DNA of 64,000 nucleotides, from NCBI RefSeq assembly GCF_003391135.1, contig NZ_CP031455.1, positions 1,984,001-2,048,000 on the forward strand, written 5' to 3'. Below, piece after piece: positions 25,415 through 34,309 of this stretch. A model generated the notes under the pieces. That model ran no database searches. It was not told the origin of the DNA and saw only the letters and a list, made by a program, of their open reading frames with translations. The position numbers and the translations under genes were made by a program. Every line of letters begins with the position of its first letter. The first letter of the stretch is position 1. Source of the DNA: Streptoverticillium olivoreticuli subsp. olivoreticuli (GTDB taxonomy: Bacteria; Actinomycetota; Actinomycetes; Streptomycetales; Streptomycetaceae).

Positions 25415-26164
25415 GTGAACCACTGCCGGATCCGCCTCACCCTCGCCCCCGAACTGCGGCTCTTCGCGGCTGCCGACCGCCGCGCGGAGCGCACGCCCGT
25501 GGCCACCGACGGCTCGTCCTCGCTCGGCCACGTCGTCGAGTCCTTCGGCGTCCCGCTCACCGAGGTGGGCGCGCTGCTGGTCGACGGGCGGCGGGTACCG
25601 GTGTCCTACGTACCGGGGACGGACGAGGAGGTCGAGGTGCGCTCGGTCGCGCGCCCGCAGGAGGTGCCCGGCGCCCCGCTGCGGTTCCTCCTCGACGTGC
25701 ACCTGGGCACGCTGGCGCGGCGGTTGCGGCTGCTGGGCGTGGACGCGGCGTACGAGAGCGAGGACCTCGGCGACCCGGCGCTCGCCGCGCTCTCGGCGGC
25801 CGAGCGCCGCGTGCTGCTCTCCCGCGACCGCGGGCTGCTGCGGCGCCGGGAGATCTGGGCGGGCGCGTACGTCTACAGCGACCGGCCCGAGGAGCAACTG
25901 CGCGACATCCTCGGGCGCTTCGCCCCGCGCCTCGCGCCCTGGAGCCGGTGCACCGCCTGCAACGGCCCGCTCCGCGACGCCGACAAGCAGTCGGTCGGCG
26001 ACCGTCTGGAACACGGCACGCGCTCCACGTACGACGTCTTCGCCCAGTGCGTCGAGTGCGAGCGCGTGTACTGGCGGGGAGCGCACCACGAGCGCCTGGA
26101 GGCGATCGTGAACGAGGCCCTGCGCGAGTTCGGCACACCGGCCACGGCGGTCCGGCCGGGGTGA
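25415..26164 (+). CDS. Mut7-C RNase/ubiquitin-like domain protein
   Basis: 249-residue protein with an N-terminal ubiquitin-like Mut7-C domain (about 1-80) and a C-terminal Mut7-C RNase domain (about 85-245). The RNase part has the PIN-related core FLLDVHLGTLARRLRLLG with its acidic Asp, LLSRDRGLL, and a zinc ribbon with CTAC and CVEC pairs (C-x2-C ... C-x2-C). It is predicted to act in RNA processing or as a toxin-like nuclease; no member has a clear cellular role. GTG at 25415 is used. It converges with the polyprenyl synthase over a short hairpin (26172-26186). Confidence 0.85.
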   Translation: MNHCRIRLTLAPELRLFAAADRRAERTPVATDGSSSLGHVVESFGVPLTEVGALLVDGRRVPVSYVPGTDEEVEVRSVARPQEVPGAPLRFLLDVHLGTLARRLRLLGVDAAYESEDLGDPALAALSAAERRVLLSRDRGLLRRREIWAGAYVYSDRPEEQLRDILGRFAPRLAPWSRCTACNGPLRDADKQSVGDRLEHGTRSTYDVFAQCVECERVYWRGAHHERLEAIVNEALREFGTPATAVRPG

Positions 26165-26171
26165 AGGGGCC

Positions 26172-26186
26172 CTGAGGATCCCTCAG
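26172..26186. terminator. short hairpin between convergent genes
   Basis: CTGAGG-ATC-CCTCAG spans the gap and the stop codon of the polyprenyl synthase gene. It may serve both directions; no T-run. Confidence 0.35.
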
Positions 26187-27196
26187 CTCGTGCTCATCGC
26201 GTACGTCAACCGGTGCAACTGCTCCCGGTGCGACGTGTCCGGCAACCGGTTCAGATGCGTGCGCGCGGTCTCCACGTACGCGTCGAGCATCCCCACCGCC
26301 GCTTCCACGGCCTTCAGTTCGTGCACCAACGCCGTCAGCCGGCGGCGCGCCCGCCGTCCCTCGCCCCGCAGGAACAGCCGCCGCAGCTGCCGGGCCTGCC
26401 GCGGGGTGGCCCGCTCCACGGCGAGCAGCAGCGGCAGCGTGGGCCGGCGGTTCCGCAGGTCGCTGGCCATCGGCTTGCCGGGCTGCGACCGTACGTCCTG
26501 GACGCGGTACGGCAGCAGGTCGTCGCGCATCTGGAAAGCGATGCCCAGGGTCTCGCCGTAGGCGGTGAGCGCGGCAGTGACCTCGGGGCCGGCTCCCGTG
26601 AGGAGTGCCGCCATGCGGCAGGTGGCCCGCAGCAGGGCCGCGGTCTTGAGGGTGACCATGGCGAGATAGGCGTCGAGGCCGCAGGCCAGGTCGGTGCGCA
26701 TCCGGTCCTCCAGCAGCTGGCCCCGGCAGATCTCGACGCCCGTGTTGCCCGACAGCGCGACGATGTCCAGCAGCAGTTCGGGGGCCAGGCCCTCGCCGCG
26801 GCAGTCGGCGACGTCCGCGAAGGAGCGGCACACGAGGGCGTCGCCCACGAGCAGGGCCTGGTCGGTGCCGAAGCGCGCGTGGACCGAGGGGCGGCCCCGG
26901 CGCTCGGCGTCCCCGTCGATGAGGTCGTCGTGCACCAGGCTCGCGGTGTGGTGGCTCTCCAGGGCGGCCGCGATGACCGAGGCCTGGGCGAGGTCGCCGC
27001 CGAGCGCCGCGACGCACAGCAGGAACAGCCTGGGGCGCAGGAGTTTGCCGTGGGGCAGCAGCGCGTAGCGGGCCAGGGAGTCGAGGGCGTCGTCGGCCTT
27101 GGGCCACAGCTCCTCCGCGCGCCGGGTGTAGTAGCGCGAGAAGAGGGCGGCCGGGGACCGCTCGGCGGCGGAGTGCAGGGGCGGGTCGAGGTTCAC
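26183..27196 (-). CDS. polyprenyl synthetase (trans-isoprenyl diphosphate synthase)
   Basis: 337-residue prenyl elongase that would add isopentenyl diphosphate to an allylic diphosphate. The first Asp-rich motif is intact (LVHDDLIDGD, about 89-98), with GKLLRPRL before it. The second motif reads FQMRDDLLPY: the usual DDxxD has Pro at the last position, so magnesium binding by the third Asp is lost. The GTG at 27196 has GAGGA upstream. Members of this divergent actinobacterial group occur in terpene loci, but no cyclase lies nearby. Activity may be reduced or chain-length specificity altered; this is inference. Confidence 0.85.
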   Translation of the reverse strand: MNLDPPLHSAAERSPAALFSRYYTRRAEELWPKADDALDSLARYALLPHGKLLRPRLFLLCVAALGGDLAQASVIAAALESHHTASLVHDDLIDGDAERRGRPSVHARFGTDQALLVGDALVCRSFADVADCRGEGLAPELLLDIVALSGNTGVEICRGQLLEDRMRTDLACGLDAYLAMVTLKTAALLRATCRMAALLTGAGPEVTAALTAYGETLGIAFQMRDDLLPYRVQDVRSQPGKPMASDLRNRRPTLPLLLAVERATPRQARQLRRLFLRGEGRRARRRLTALVHELKAVEAAVGMLDAYVETARTHLNRLPDTSHREQLHRLTYAMSTS

Positions 27197-27571
27197 GGGT
27201 CCTCGCGGGTGCGTTCGGGAATCGGAGGCGTCGGCGGGGCCGGGGCCTCGCTGGTCCAGCTTTCCAGGCGGGCGGCGGGTGCCGGGGGCGCGACGCGATG
27301 CGGGACGGTCCCGTGGGGTGACAGTGACAGGTGGGGTGTTGACGTGAGCGCGCGCCGCCGGGGAAGGGGGCGCCGGTTCGTGGTGGCGCGCCGGTCGTCC
27401 ACGGCCTGACCCGGTCGCGGGGCGCGTGTCCCGGAATTCCGTCGCGCCCTTCGGTCCGGAACGCGCCCTGCTCAAGGCATGTGCGGTGGGCCGATAATGG
27501 GGACGCCGGCGGCTCGCCCGCCGGTACCGCCTGCGCTGCCGGGGGACACCCGGCACACCATGGGGGCTTGG
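27197..27571. other. divergent gap, no gene supported
   Basis: Region between the polyprenyl synthase and a small membrane protein. A 69-codon minus-strand frame ends with a GTGA overlap at the synthase start but is low-complexity (Pro/Arg/Thr) and not convincing. A TTGACG at about 27337 is the only promoter-like feature noticed. Confidence 0.4.
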
Positions 27572-28009
27572 ATGATCGCTGAGTTGGAACTGGACGGGCC
27601 ACCGCGCGACCGGCGGGTGGCATCCGCCGGGCGCCGCCGGGGCCGCCGTACCCGCCGCGCGGCCGTCGTCGCGGCCCTGGCCCTGGGTGCCGCACTGCTC
27701 GTACCGCCCGCGTCGGCGGAGAGCCCGGCCCGGACGGTGACCTCCGTCGGCCGGTCGGTGACCGCCGCGGACACCGGCGGCGGCGCGGCGCTCGCCCCCG
27801 CGCACCGCTCGGTGCGGCTGACCGGGCGCACCGCCGCCGACCACCGGGTGGTCACGGCGGCGAAGGCGAAGAAAAAGAAGAAGGGCTTCTTCGCGAAGCT
27901 GGGGATCTTCCTGCTGGTGGTGCTGATCCTCGTCGTGCTCTTCGTGGTGGTGCTGATCGCGCTGGCGATCCGGCTGGCACGGCGGGCCTTCGGGCGCCGC
28001 CGTACCTGA
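27572..28009 (+). CDS. small membrane protein with signal-like N-terminus
   Basis: 145 residues from the ATG at 27572 (an ATG at 27560 is also possible). Residues about 20-55 are an Arg-rich start followed by a hydrophobic segment ending ASAES, which looks like a cleavable signal. A Lys-rich patch (AKAKKKKKGFF) precedes a second hydrophobic helix (LGIFLLVVLILVVLFVVVLIALAI) and a basic end. The likely product is a single-span surface protein with a basic cytoplasmic tail. No family or function is recognised. Confidence 0.6.
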   Translation: MIAELELDGPPRDRRVASAGRRRGRRTRRAAVVAALALGAALLVPPASAESPARTVTSVGRSVTAADTGGGAALAPAHRSVRLTGRTAADHRVVTAAKAKKKKKGFFAKLGIFLLVVLILVVLFVVVLIALAIRLARRAFGRRRT

Positions 28010-28021
28010 CCGATCGGGCGG

Positions 28022-28225
28022 TCAGCCGCTCTTGCGGCGGAACGAACGCTGGCCGCCCGCCTTGCCGTGGGTGCCATGGATCTTGGAGCCGTCACGGCCC
28101 TGGCCGCCCGCGGCGCCGTCGGCCGACTGACCGCGCTTGCGCTCCAGGGCCTCGCGGAACTTCCGCTTCACATCGTCCTCGGCGCCGGTCTCGGGCGTGT
28201 CCTGGGACGCGGTGCTGTCCGTCAT
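28022..28225 (-). CDS. DUF5302-type small protein
   Basis: 67-residue hydrophilic protein that matches DUF5302: an acidic N-terminus ([19 protein letters not shown]) followed by a Gly/Lys/His-rich tail ([21 protein letters not shown]). It is probably largely disordered and may bind nucleic acid through the basic tail; function is unknown. The ATG at 28225 has an ideal ribosome site AGGAGGT five bases upstream, which decides this start over the ATG at 28243. Confidence 0.75.
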   Translation of the reverse strand: MTDSTASQDTPETGAEDDVKRKFREALERKRGQSADGAAGGQGRDGSKIHGTHGKAGGQRSFRRKSG

Positions 28226-28416
28226 CAAAAACCTCCTGGTCATGGCGGCCGTCGCCCCAGCTTCGCACGACGGCTCGTTCAGTTGAAGTCCGGTTGACGT
28301 TCAGCTGAGCCGATTGAAGCAGGTAACGGCGGGAAAGCCGTCATCGGCGGCCGGCCGGGCGCACGGCGGTCGGCCGGATCTGCCCGCGCGCACCGGGAAT
28401 TGCGGTTCCGGGGGAA

Positions 28417-29001
28417 TCAGTCAATGGTCAGATCGCCGTCGGGGAGGTCCTCGACGGCGATCTTCGCGCGGGGCACGCCGAGCCCCGCGGCCACCGCCTT
28501 CGCGATCCCTTCGGCGTCGGGCGCCGTGGGGTAGGGAACGGTCTCCCCCTCGCCGTAGCTCTCGATGGCCTTGGTGAAGTAGCCGGGATACCAGGCGCCG
28601 ACCGCCCCCTTGACCTCGACGCGGCTCACGGCCCGCTTGCCGACCCGGTTCTTCAGGGCGGCGAGGATCTGGTCGGAGCGGTATTCACCGGGCACCTGGA
28701 ACAGGCTGGCGTGAGCTCCCGCCTTGCCGCCGTCCCGCAGCCGGACGGTCACGGTCAGGCAGCTCGTCACGCTCGGGTAGAGGATCGGCCTGCCGGGCCC
28801 GGCCTCGGCGACCTGGCCCTCGGTGATCCGGACGGCGGCCGTGTCGCTGTTCGCGGCGGCAGCGGCACGCGGCCGGGCCTCGGCGACGGGCCCGGCCGCG
28901 AGCGGGACGGCGACGACGGATATGAGGGTGGCGGACAGCAGCAGCGCCCGGCCGCCCGCCGCCATGCGCGGCATGATCGTGGAAGTCATGCCGGAGATCA
29001 T
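28417..29001 (-). CDS. secreted protein with a CheD-like Cys/His pattern
   Basis: 194 residues with an export signal (hydrophobic segment about 18-40, cleavage near AEARPRA). The mature part contains VTSCLTVTVRLRDGGKAGAH (78-97): a Cys (81) and a His (97) 16 residues apart, flanked by Thr79 and a Gly-Gly pair. CheD glutamine deamidases show a very similar SCVxVTxxD-GG-AH pattern with their catalytic Cys and His about 17 apart. The rest, ending in EDLPDGDLTID, is unrecognised. A CheD-like fold outside chemotaxis would be unusual; the match rests on one motif. The start overlaps the stop of the HEAT-repeat gene (ATGA at 28998-29001), so the two are coupled; an alternative ATG is at 28989. Confidence 0.6.
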   Translation of the reverse strand: MISGMTSTIMPRMAAGGRALLLSATLISVVAVPLAAGPVAEARPRAAAAANSDTAAVRITEGQVAEAGPGRPILYPSVTSCLTVTVRLRDGGKAGAHASLFQVPGEYRSDQILAALKNRVGKRAVSRVEVKGAVGAWYPGYFTKAIESYGEGETVPYPTAPDAEGIAKAVAAGLGVPRAKIAVEDLPDGDLTID

Positions 29002-30428
29002 CCCGCCGATGACGCCTCGGGGCCAAAGCGGCTGCGGACCGCCGTCTGGACCTCGGCCTCCTCGGCCGGGTCGGCGGCGAGTCTGCGGAGCTGCTCGACC
29101 ACGCGGGCGTCGGCCGTGGTGGCGTGGTGGGCGGCGAGCTCGCGGGTGGTCTCCTCGCAGTCCCACAGGCACTCGACGGCGAAGCCGGCCGCGAACGACG
29201 GGTCCGTGGCCGCCAGGGCGCGCGCCGTGCGCCCGCGCAGCTGCGAGGAGGAGGTCTCGCGGTAGATGTGGCGCAGGACGGGCGCGGCGCACCCGATCGA
29301 CAGCCGCCCGGCCCCCTGGACGAGCTCCCACAGCACCGTCGCGTCCGGGCCCTCGGCCCGCACCGTGCGGCGCAGGGCGCCGAGCACCAGCGCGGAGTCG
29401 TACGCCGCGCCCCGGCAGGCCAGCATGCCGGCGGCGGCGGCGCCGAGGCCGTCGGCGCGGTGGATCCAGCCGCGGGCCCGCTCCAGGGCCGCGGTGCTGC
29501 GCATGCGCTCGAAGGCGGTGACGGCGGCCTCCGCGACCAGCTCGGCCGGGTCGGCCGCGGCGGCCTCGATCAGGTCGAGGGCCTGGGGGTCGTGGTGCTC
29601 TGCGAGATAGCGCAGGGCGGTGGCGCGCGCGGCCTCGGGGCCGGACGCGGCCGCCTGGATGATCTCCAGCCGGTCCTCGGGGCCGGCCACGGCGGTGAGG
29701 CAGCGGGTCGCGGGGACGTGCCGCAGCTGGGTGGGGTGCAGGGCGAGGCCCTCCTGGGCCCAGTCCAGGACCTCGCGCACGCTCCAGCCCGGCCGGGGGC
29801 CCGTCGGGCGCAGCTGGCGCTGCCAGCGGTCGAAGGAGCCCTGTTCCCCGGCGGCACGGACGCGCTCGGCGGTCGAGGGCGACTGCCGGCCGTCGGCCCA
29901 CAGCCGCCAGGGGCGGGGCTCGAAGGCGTCGCGCACGGCCGCGGCGAGCGCGGTCTCGCCCGCGGGGGTGGCGGGGAAGCGGGCGAGGATGCTCTCGCCG
30001 ATGCCGAGCAGTCCGGCGTCGTCGTCCCGCAGGGCCAGCTCGTCGAGGGCCCAGGCCCAGTTCGCCCCGGAGATCGCGTAGCGGCGCAGCAGCAGCAGGG
30101 CGTCCGTGCGGCCGTAGGACGCGAGGTGGCCGAGGACGGCGAGGGCGAGCCCGGTGCGCTCCTCGGCGGTGTCGAGCAGGTCGTCGACGTGGAAAAGGTG
30201 CTGTTCCATCTCGTCGAGCCCGCCGTCGAGATCCAGGTGGAGGCGCGCGTAATAGAGCGAGCGGTTCTCGACCTGCCAGTCACGCCTGGGGTCGTGCAGC
30301 ACGCAGTGGTGCAGCGCCGCGAGCGCCTCCGCCCGCGGCGCCGCGAGGGCATGCAGGGTCCCGTCGCCGCGGCCTCGCTGAAGGAGGCCGAGCAGGGTGC
30401 CGCTGGGCGCTATGTCTGGATCGAACAT
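28998..30428 (-). CDS. HEAT-repeat protein
   Basis: 476-residue, almost entirely helical protein with HEAT-like units such as ATRCLTAVAGPEDRLEII, ARATALRYLAEHHDPQALDLI and LVAEAAVTAFERM in its second half. The start MFDPDIAPSGTLLGLLQRG at 30428 is the form usual in Streptomyces; an ATG at 30485 is also in frame. HEAT solenoids act as protein-binding scaffolds; nothing in the sequence points to an enzyme. It is translationally coupled (ATGA) to the secreted CheD-like gene. Function unknown. Confidence 0.8.
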   Translation of the reverse strand: MFDPDIAPSGTLLGLLQRGRGDGTLHALAAPRAEALAALHHCVLHDPRRDWQVENRSLYYARLHLDLDGGLDEMEQHLFHVDDLLDTAEERTGLALAVLGHLASYGRTDALLLLRRYAISGANWAWALDELALRDDDAGLLGIGESILARFPATPAGETALAAAVRDAFEPRPWRLWADGRQSPSTAERVRAAGEQGSFDRWQRQLRPTGPRPGWSVREVLDWAQEGLALHPTQLRHVPATRCLTAVAGPEDRLEIIQAAASGPEAARATALRYLAEHHDPQALDLIEAAAADPAELVAEAAVTAFERMRSTAALERARGWIHRADGLGAAAAGMLACRGAAYDSALVLGALRRTVRAEGPDATVLWELVQGAGRLSIGCAAPVLRHIYRETSSSQLRGRTARALAATDPSFAAGFAVECLWDCEETTRELAAHHATTADARVVEQLRRLAADPAEEAEVQTAVRSRFGPEASSAG

Positions 30429-30999
30429 GGGGTCAGCATCCGGTGCGGGGAGTCGGCTGGCAACGGGATTTCCGTCGTCCGGCATTCTTGCCGGTGTCCA
30501 CTGGTGCTATGCCTGGTGAACAGGGGGAACTCGCGGTCTTCCGAGCGCCCGCAGCCTACCCGGAGCCGAGCATTCCGCCGAGTCGCGCCCGAATTGCCCG
30601 GCTCCGCCCCTCCCGCGACCACCTGCCGCCACCGGCGCCCCCACCCCCGGACTCCCGGCTTCCGCGCCCATGGCGGCTTCGCCCGAGGTCCGGGATGACC
30701 GCGCAATTGATCTTTGACCGCATTTGACGGCCTTCCCCTCCCGGCGCCCCGCCCGACATCGGCCCTCCATGTCCACGACACCCCCCTTCCCCACCTCCGG
30801 CAGCCCCCTGTCACACGCGCGACGATCCGCATTTCATGCCCCTGACAAAACCCCCTATTGCCCATGACATATGCCGATGACACCACCAGATCGGGTGTTG
30901 CCAAACCGCTTACAGGCCCTCGCTCCCTGTGCAACAGTCGTTACCGGCCCTTTCCCCGGACCCAGCGCCGGCCGCGCCGCGCCCGTATCGGAGTACGTC
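30429..30999. other. long divergent gap, no gene supported
   Basis: Between the HEAT-repeat gene and the SpoIIE phosphatase lie 571 bases. The right half (about 30830-30930) is less GC-rich and has promoter-like TTGCCA and TTACAG hexamers, but no pair with good spacing was found. No coding region or strong repeat seen. Confidence 0.4.
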
Positions 31000-32487
31000 A
31001 TGCCGTCCCCTCTCCACACGGATCGTTCCGCCGCTCAGCCGCCCGAGCAGACCGTCGACGCGCTCATCTCGCTCACGCGCCGGCTCCGTGGCGACATCGA
31101 CGCCGTGCGCCGCGAGACCGTGGGCGAGGAGCTGCCGACGGACCCCCGGGCGCGCTGGCAGCGCGCCCTGTGCGAGCTCGCCGTCCATCAGCTCGACGAC
31201 CTCGGCGAGCACCTGGACCAGCTGCGGGAAGGGCCGCCCGACGACGGCTCCGCGGCCCGGCCCGGGGAGCCCGGCCCGGAGACACCCACGGCGCCGACGG
31301 ATCCGGCCGGGGCGTGCGGACAGCGGGCCGGCGCACCGCTCGGCCGGGCCGGAAGCGCCGAGTGGAATCTCCTCACCGACGACGTCGCCTGGTCCGACGA
31401 CCTGTTCGAGCTCTTCGGCCGTCGGCCCGAGGACGGCGCGCCCACCCTGGACGAACTTCCCTCCTGGGTCCTGGAGGAGGACACCCGGCTGCTGACCGCG
31501 ATGGTCACCGACTGTCTGGTCGACGGGAAGCCGATCGACGGGGAATTCCGCATCGTGCGCGGCGACGGCTCCCTGCGCACCGTGCACATGATGGGCGAGC
31601 CGGTGCTCGACGCCGACGGTGCCACGGCCTCCATGTGGGCGGTCCTACGGGATGTGAGCGAGCTGCGCCGCAGTCGTCAGGCCGTGCACGAGACCCGTGA
31701 CTCGCTGCGGCACCACCAGCACGCCGCGCGGACCGAGCACCGGCTCGCGGTCGAGCTCCAGGAAGCGGTGCTGCCACCGTGGCGCGGCTCCCTGCGCTTC
31801 CCGGGCAGCACGGTGCCGGAGGCCGAAGCGGCCCCCGGCACCCTCGATCTCGCCGCGCACTATCTCCCTTCCGCCAGCAGCGCCCTGGTCGGCGGGGACT
31901 GGTTCGACGCCCTCCAACTGCCCGACGGCAGGACGCTGCTGAGCGTGGGCGGCCTCACCGGGCACGGTGTGGCCGCCACCTCCAGCATGGCCATGCTGCT
32001 GGGCGCGCTGCGCGGCATGGCGATCACCGGGGCCGAGCCGGGCCCTCTGATGGGCTGGCTCAATCACCTCCTCGACGCCTCCGCGCAGCCTGCGCTCGGC
32101 AGCGCGGTCTGCTGTCGTTACGACCCCACGACCATGACGCTGGGCTGGTCGCAGGCCGGCCACCCCGCCCCGCTGCTCTTCCGCGACGGGAGCGGAATCG
32201 CGCTCCGGCCGCCGGAGGGCATGTTGCTCGGGGCGGTCCCCGATGCCTCGTACGCCCAGGCCGAAGAGCAGTTGGAGCCCGGCGATGTGCTGGTGCTGCA
32301 CACCGACGGCTTGTCACCCCGCAGCACCGAGCCGACCGATTCGATCGCGGAGCGGCTGCTGGGCTTCGCACCACGGTTCGCCGTGGCCAGGAGTGCCCAG
32401 GAGTGCGTGAGAGCCGTGCTGGAGGAGTTCGGGGGCAAGGAGCGCGAGGACGACGCCTGCGTGCTGATCGCCCGTATTCGCCGCTGA
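31000..32487 (+). CDS. PAS-SpoIIE serine phosphatase
   Basis: 495-residue PP2C-type phosphatase of the SpoIIE/RsbU class. An N-terminal helical region (about 1-100) is followed by a PAS-like sensor (about 115-230, EWNLLTDDVAWSDDLFELFGRRPEDG) and a short coiled linker. The SpoIIE domain (about 265-495) has GGDWFDALQLPDGRTLLSVGG and the acidic DGLSPR and EDDACVL motifs needed for two metals. Such proteins dephosphorylate anti-anti-sigma factors to release alternative sigma factors. No RsbW-type kinase domain is fused. The ATG at 31000 with GGAG seven bases upstream is used. Partner proteins are not encoded nearby. Confidence 0.88.
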   Translation: MPSPLHTDRSAAQPPEQTVDALISLTRRLRGDIDAVRRETVGEELPTDPRARWQRALCELAVHQLDDLGEHLDQLREGPPDDGSAARPGEPGPETPTAPTDPAGACGQRAGAPLGRAGSAEWNLLTDDVAWSDDLFELFGRRPEDGAPTLDELPSWVLEEDTRLLTAMVTDCLVDGKPIDGEFRIVRGDGSLRTVHMMGEPVLDADGATASMWAVLRDVSELRRSRQAVHETRDSLRHHQHAARTEHRLAVELQEAVLPPWRGSLRFPGSTVPEAEAAPGTLDLAAHYLPSASSALVGGDWFDALQLPDGRTLLSVGGLTGHGVAATSSMAMLLGALRGMAITGAEPGPLMGWLNHLLDASAQPALGSAVCCRYDPTTMTLGWSQAGHPAPLLFRDGSGIALRPPEGMLLGAVPDASYAQAEEQLEPGDVLVLHTDGLSPRSTEPTDSIAERLLGFAPRFAVARSAQECVRAVLEEFGGKEREDDACVLIARIRR

Positions 32488-32544
32488 AGGTCGCCGCGCA
32501 GGGCTCCGCATGGGGATCGATCGCGGGACCGTTCCAGACCGGCC

Positions 32545-34074
32545 CTACACGGCCATGCCCTTGCCGCCTTTGTCCGCCCCCGGGTCCTTGCGGGTGGCCT
32601 TCCCCGGGCTCCTGGGAGCCTTGGGGAGGGCCTCCTTGATCTCCTGCCGGAGTTCCTCGATCCGGCCGTAGCCCGCATACCGCCCGGTGAGCCGGTACAT
32701 CACGCGCAGCCGGTCCCAGGTGCGGTGCGAGGACGTCTCTCCGATGGACACCAGCGCCAGCCGGGCATAGGTGTCCGCCTGCTCCGGGTCGTTGCCGATG
32801 AAGCAGGCCGACGCCATGGAGATGTAGTCGAAGATCATGGAGCGCTGGTAGCCGTTCCCCCGGAGGGCCAGCGCCTCCCTGGCGTGCTGCTGGGCGACGG
32901 CCGCGGCCGCCGGGTCGTGCTCCGCGAGCGTGCGGTACGCCAGCGCCTCCATGCCATGGAGATCCGCCTCGTCGAACGACTGCATCCAGCTGGGCGGTGG
33001 CACGTCCCCCCGGTCCGAGACGAAGAGCTCCTCGGCCTCGCCCAGGGTGCGCCGCATGGCCTGGCCCCGGCCCATGGACGCCTGTGCCCAGGCCTCGATG
33101 GTGTAGAGCATGGCGCGGGTGCGGGGCAGGGTCTCCTCGCCGGAGCCGGACTTGGCGAGCTTCATCAGGTCCAGCGCGTCGTCCGGGCGGCCGAGGTGGA
33201 CCATCTGGCGCGCGGCGCGGGAGAGCGCCTCGCCCGCCCGTGGGCGGTCGCCGCCCTCGCGCGCCGCGTGGGCGGCGATGACGAAATACTTCTGCGCGGT
33301 GGGCTCCAGGCCCACGTCGTGGGACATCCAGCCGGCGAGCACCGCAAGGTTCGCGGCGACCCCCCACAGCCTCCGCTGGAGGTGGTCGGGGTGGTGGTAG
33401 GCGAGCATCCCGCCCACCTCGTTGAGCTGGCCCACGACGGCCTTGCGCTGGAGCCCGCCACCGCGCTGGGCGTCCCAGGCGCGGAAGACATCGACCGAGT
33501 GTTCCAGGGCGTCGATCTCCGTGGAGCCCACGGGCGCCGCCTCATAGCGGTCGAGCCCGGCCGCCTCGGCGTGCGTGGAGTCCAGGTGCAGGGGGTCGGT
33601 GAAGCGAGGAGCGTCGGAGGCGAGAACCGGATCGGAGTGCAGCCAGTCGTGCATAGCGCTGCTGAGTGCTGAGCCTGCGGCGAGCGCGGCGCCCGCGCCC
33701 ACCAAGCCGCGTCGGTTGAGCATGAGGTCCATTCCCGTGAATTCGGTGAGGACCGCGGCGGTCCGCTCGGGCGGCCAGGGCAGCCCGTCCGCGGACTGCC
33801 CTTTACCCGCGCGCCCTCGCCGGCCGAACCCGAGGTCCTCGATGGTCACGACACGACCGAGCCGCTCGGTGAAAAGGGCTGCCAGCACACGGGGCACGGG
33901 ATCGCGCGGGGACTCCCCCATGTCGATCCAACGCCGCACTCGCGAGGTGTCGGTGGCCAGCTGTGGGTGGCCCATGACGGCCGCCTGCCGGTTCACCAGT
34001 CTCGCCAGCTCGCCCTTGGACCATCCGGCCAGGCCGAACAGATCCGCTAGGCGGGTGTTGGGTTCCCTCGTCAC
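32545..34074 (-). CDS. NsdA-like regulator with TPR-type helices
   Basis: 509-residue regulator. The N-terminus (TREPNTRLADLFGLAGWSK, then LARLVN and TDTSRVRRWIDMGESPRDPVP) is an HTH-like region; the remainder is helical with TPR-like units. Sequence and layout match NsdA, a negative regulator of sporulation and antibiotic synthesis in Streptomyces coelicolor. NsdA itself sits near ftsY and amtB there; here those neighbours are absent, so this may be a paralogue and no symbol is assigned. GTG 34074 with GGGGGC upstream is used. Three 10-base repeats (34136-34165) lie 60-90 bases upstream. Confidence 0.75.
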   Translation of the reverse strand: MTREPNTRLADLFGLAGWSKGELARLVNRQAAVMGHPQLATDTSRVRRWIDMGESPRDPVPRVLAALFTERLGRVVTIEDLGFGRRGRAGKGQSADGLPWPPERTAAVLTEFTGMDLMLNRRGLVGAGAALAAGSALSSAMHDWLHSDPVLASDAPRFTDPLHLDSTHAEAAGLDRYEAAPVGSTEIDALEHSVDVFRAWDAQRGGGLQRKAVVGQLNEVGGMLAYHHPDHLQRRLWGVAANLAVLAGWMSHDVGLEPTAQKYFVIAAHAAREGGDRPRAGEALSRAARQMVHLGRPDDALDLMKLAKSGSGEETLPRTRAMLYTIEAWAQASMGRGQAMRRTLGEAEELFVSDRGDVPPPSWMQSFDEADLHGMEALAYRTLAEHDPAAAAVAQQHAREALALRGNGYQRSMIFDYISMASACFIGNDPEQADTYARLALVSIGETSSHRTWDRLRVMYRLTGRYAGYGRIEELRQEIKEALPKAPRSPGKATRKDPGADKGGKGMAV

Positions 34075-34135
34075 GTCAAGCCCCCAGGTTCTCGGCTGAC
34101 TTGAAGGTAGCGGGCCGTCATGGGCCAAGCGAGTA

Positions 34136-34165
34136 TTCGCCAGGGTTCGCCAGGGTCCGCCAGAT
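34136..34165. repeat. three tandem 10-base repeats, TTCGCCAGGG
   Basis: TTCGCCAGGG, TTCGCCAGGG and the diverged TCCGCCAGAT follow one another with a 10-base period, about one helical turn. They lie between the divergent NsdA-like and kinase-like genes and may be a co-operative binding site for a regulator of either gene. Confidence 0.5.
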
Positions 34166-34309
34166 GGTGTGCCACCCGCGACTGGGTGTGATGTAGGAAC
34201 GCGCCACCCCGGCCACCCCGCAGCCGGAAGGCATTCCCCAGGGTGCCCCATGGCCCGGGGACCGGGGAGCGCCGTAATTCGCCGGCACACGAAGGGATCT
34301 GTTCCGCAC

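Noticed and set aside
27193..27402. 69-codon minus frame with a GTGA overlap to the polyprenyl synthase start
   Set aside because: The overlap is tempting, but the peptide is Pro/Thr/Arg low-complexity with no ribosome site; the synthase has its own GAGGA.
32545..34074. calling this gene nsdA outright
   Set aside because: Sequence is NsdA-like, but the ftsY/amtB neighbourhood of nsdA is absent, so it may be a paralogue.
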